Made by a program: the position numbers and the translations under genes
In this document: positions 62,061-64,000 of the stretch, one piece after another
How positions within the stretch are numbered: position 1 is the first letter of the stretch
Layout of the letters: each line of letters begins with the position of its first letter
Notes under the pieces: generated by a model
The model's input: the letters and a program-made list of their open reading frames with translations, nothing else
What the model was told of the DNA's origin: nothing
The model's database searches: none
Assembly: GCA_046306335.1 (NCBI GenBank)
Contig: JBKDXM010000150.1
Location: forward strand, 82,951-146,950
Origin: UBA2386 sp046306335
GTDB taxonomy: Bacteria > Planctomycetota > UBA1135 > UBA2386
DNA: 64,000 nucleotides
Direction: 5' to 3'

Positions 62061-64000
62061 ATGGTGCGCGCGCGTCTGCTGGCTGCCCTGATGGCCTGTT
62101 CGTCGCTGTTGGCCCAGCGCGGCGACCGCGCCGGCGAGACGCAGCAACCGCTGTCCACGGATCTCGCCGTGCCGGACGCGGCGCCGAAGTCGTGGGCCGA
62201 CGAACTGGCGACGCTGCGCGTGCCCGCCGGGTTCTCGGTGCAGTTGTTCGCCAGCGAACCGTTCGTCGCCGATCCGGTCGCTGCCCAGGTCGACGCGCAC
62301 GGCCGCCTGTGGGTCGTCGAGATGCGCGCCTACATGAACGACCTCGACGCCACCGGCGAGGACGCGCCGACGGGCCGCATCGTCGTGCTGCACGACGACG
62401 ACCGCGACGGCCGCGCCGAGAGCGCGCAGGCCTTCGCCGACGGGCTGGTGCTGCCGCGCGCCGTGCTGCCGCTGCGCGGCGGCGCGCTGGTCGTGACGCC
62501 CCCGGAGCTGCTGTGGCTGCCCGACGCCGACGGCGACGGCAGGGCCGACGGCCGCACGGTCGTGATGGGCGGCTTCGAGGCCGGCCTCGACAACCCCGAG
62601 CACTCCGGCAACGGACTGCTGTGGAGCTTCGACCACCGCATCCACCTCGCCAACGACGCGCGCATGGTGCGCTGGACCAAGGCAGGCTTCGTCGTCGAGC
62701 CGGGCGCGGGCGGCGGCCAGTGGGGCATCGCGCACGACGACCGCGGCCGGCTCTACTTCAACTACAACGAGGACTGGCTGCGCTGCGACCTCGTTCCCGG
62801 CCGCTACGGGCCGCTGGCGCGCGCCACCGGCGGCCTGCCGCAGCACAACCACCGCGTCGTCGCCGACCGCTCCGTCTGGCCGGCCCGCATCACGCCGGGC
62901 GTCAACCGCGGTTACCAGCCCGGCCGGCTCGTCGACCACAAGCTGGCGATCCACACGGCCGTCTGCTCGCCGCACGTCTACCGCGGCGGCCTGCTGCCCG
63001 ACTGCGACGGCGACGTGTTCGTCTGCGAGCCCGCCGGCAACGTCGTGCGCCGCGTGCGGCTGCGCGACCACGACGGCCTGCTGGCCGGCGCCAACGTCTA
63101 CGAGTCCGAGCGCAGCGAGTTCCTGACCTCGACCGACGAGCGCTTCCGGCCGGTGCACGTCACCACCGGGCTCGACGGCGCGCTGTACGTCGTCGACATG
63201 TACCGCGGCGTCATCCAGCACAAGAACTTCGTCACCAGCTGGCTGCGCGCGCAGATCGAGCAGCGCAAGCTCGCCCAGCCGGTGGGGCTCGGCCGCATCT
63301 GGCGCATCACGCCGACCGACGCGACGCGCGCGGCCCGCGCGATCGTGCCGCCGGCCACCAGCCTCCACGACGCGTCGTCCGATCGCCTCGTCGCTGCGCT
63401 GCAGGACGGCAACGGCGCCGTGCGCGACATCGCGCTGCGCGAACTGGTCCAGCGCGACGAGCGCGCGGTCGCGCCGGCGCTGCGCCAGCTGGCGCAGGCG
63501 CACGCGCGGCCGGCGGTGCGCCTCGCGGCGTGGTCGGCGGTCGACGGGCTCGTAGGCTTCTCGCTCGCCGACGCGCGCGCCGCGCTGCGCGACGCCGACG
63601 CCGGCGTGGCGGCGTTCGGACTCGGGCGCGCCGGGCCGTTCCTCGCCGACGAGGACCGCATGGTCTGGCTCGCCGCCGAGCAGCACGGGCTCGGGCCGAC
63701 GCCCAGCCTCCGCTGGCACGTCGCGCTGGCGCTGGCCGACGTGGCGCACGGCAAGGACGCCGCGCGGTCGCGCGCGCGTCGCGTCGACCTGCTGGCGCGC
63801 ATGCTGGCGCAGCACGGCGACGACGCCTTGCTGCGCGCCGCGGTCGCCGCCGCCGCGCGCGACGACCTCGCCGACGTGCTGCGCGCGGCCATGGCGCAGC
63901 CCGGCGACGAGCCGAAGCGCGCAGCGCCGTTCCGCGACCTCGCGGCGCGCGGCACCAAGGCGCGGGACGCTGCCCGCCAGCAGGCGCTGTTCGCGGCGGC
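62061..64000 (+). CDS. PVC-type exported propeller / membrane-bound dehydrogenase-domain protein, 3' end outside window
   Basis: The frame is open from the ATG at 62061 to the window end (646 residues visible). A signal peptide RLLAALMACSSLLA is followed by Q. A propeller of the planctomycete glucose/sorbosone-dehydrogenase-like type follows: LRVPAGFSVQLFASEP, HGRLWVVEMRAYM, LLHDD-type VLHDDDRDGRAE, EHSGNGLLWSFDHRIH and ALYVVDMYRGVIQHKNF. Helical HEAT-like repeats begin at about 435 (AVRDIALRELVQRDERAVAP). These proteins usually end in a cytochrome c CxxCH domain, which would lie beyond the window. Substrate unknown. It is divergent from the HAD-like gene. Confidence 0.85.
   Translation, partial: MVRARLLAALMACSSLLAQRGDRAGETQQPLSTDLAVPDAAPKSWADELATLRVPAGFSVQLFASEPFVADPVAAQVDAHGRLWVVEMRAYMNDLDATGEDAPTGRIVVLHDDDRDGRAESAQAFADGLVLPRAVLPLRGGALVVTPPELLWLPDADGDGRADGRTVVMGGFEAGLDNPEHSGNGLLWSFDHRIHLANDARMVRWTKAGFVVEPGAGGGQWGIAHDDRGRLYFNYNEDWLRCDLVPGRYGPLARATGGLPQHNHRVVADRSVWPARITPGVNRGYQPGRLVDHKLAIHTAVCSPHVYRGGLLPDCDGDVFVCEPAGNVVRRVRLRDHDGLLAGANVYESERSEFLTSTDERFRPVHVTTGLDGALYVVDMYRGVIQHKNFVTSWLRAQIEQRKLAQPVGLGRIWRITPTDATRAARAIVPPATSLHDASSDRLVAALQDGNGAVRDIALRELVQRDERAVAPALRQLAQAHARPAVRLAAWSAVDGLVGFSLADARAALRDADAGVAAFGLGRAGPFLADEDRMVWLAAEQHGLGPTPSLRWHVALALADVAHGKDAARSRARRVDLLARMLAQHGDDALLRAAVAAAARDDLADVLRAAMAQPGDEPKRAAPFRDLAARGTKARDAARQQALFAA

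Overview
The window is about 64 kb of very GC-rich DNA, packed with genes on both strands. Most genes sit in runs joined by 1-4 base stop/start overlaps (TGATG, ATGA, GTGA, TTGA). The content points to a planctomycete-type Gram-negative bacterium. The main clues are a MoxR/DUF58/BatA/von Willebrand cluster with polyglutamine and DUF4175 partners, a PVC-type dehydrogenase-like propeller, an FHA-plus-kinase protein with a long C-terminal tail, a lamin-tail secreted protein, and lipid A (LpxB) and Lol machinery. No phage, insertion sequence, CRISPR array, rRNA or tRNA was seen. This taxonomic call is inferred from gene content only.

Layout. 1-1047: the end of a SEDS (FtsW/RodA) membrane protein. 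1071-20212, minus strand: a long cluster that reads small membrane protein, MoxR ATPase, DUF58, BatA/vWA, vWA/GATase-like, 1502-residue PQQ-type propeller protein, alpha-alpha toroid protein, DUF4175 protein, and two polyglutamine coiled-coil exported proteins. 20295-24854: enolase, a uracil-PRTase-like gene, a secreted metallo-beta-lactamase/lamin-tail protein and a hypoxanthine-PRTase. 24881-28995: a divergent pair, an S46 dipeptidyl-peptidase and a thioredoxin-like/toroid protein. 29092-32998: nfeD, floA and an anchored disordered protein. 33023-34726: M28 peptidase. 34813-39834: lysS, Lol permease, lolD, Lol permease. 40065-42529: a small protein and a TMTC-like membrane TPR protein. 42639-48049: pabA/trpG-like, ABC ATPase, ABC permease, lpxB, ubiD-family. 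48086-53383: trkA, a lipoprotein, a MATE exporter and a Y-family polymerase. 53422-58906: a small ORF, an FHA-kinase, an SGNH esterase and tilS. 58983-61281: gap and pgk. 61309-61887: a degenerate HAD protein. 62061-64000: the start of a PVC-type propeller protein.

The features most worth a second look are these. (1) Nine of about eleven non-lipoprotein signal peptides appear to end in Ala followed by Gln, the pattern called the Q-rule in Bacteroidetes, which there leads to N-terminal pyroglutamate. (2) A roughly 100-bp triple-hairpin repeat occurs in two full copies (89/100 identical) and one degenerate copy, each directly after a stop codon in the same orientation. (3) Many genes have a TAnnnT-type -10 box only 6-13 bases before the start codon, which suggests leaderless transcripts. 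(4) Several proteins have altered catalytic motifs: a HAD protein with E for the nucleophilic D, a Y-family polymerase with SLDD instead of SxDE, and an NfeD protein whose protease serine appears to be His.
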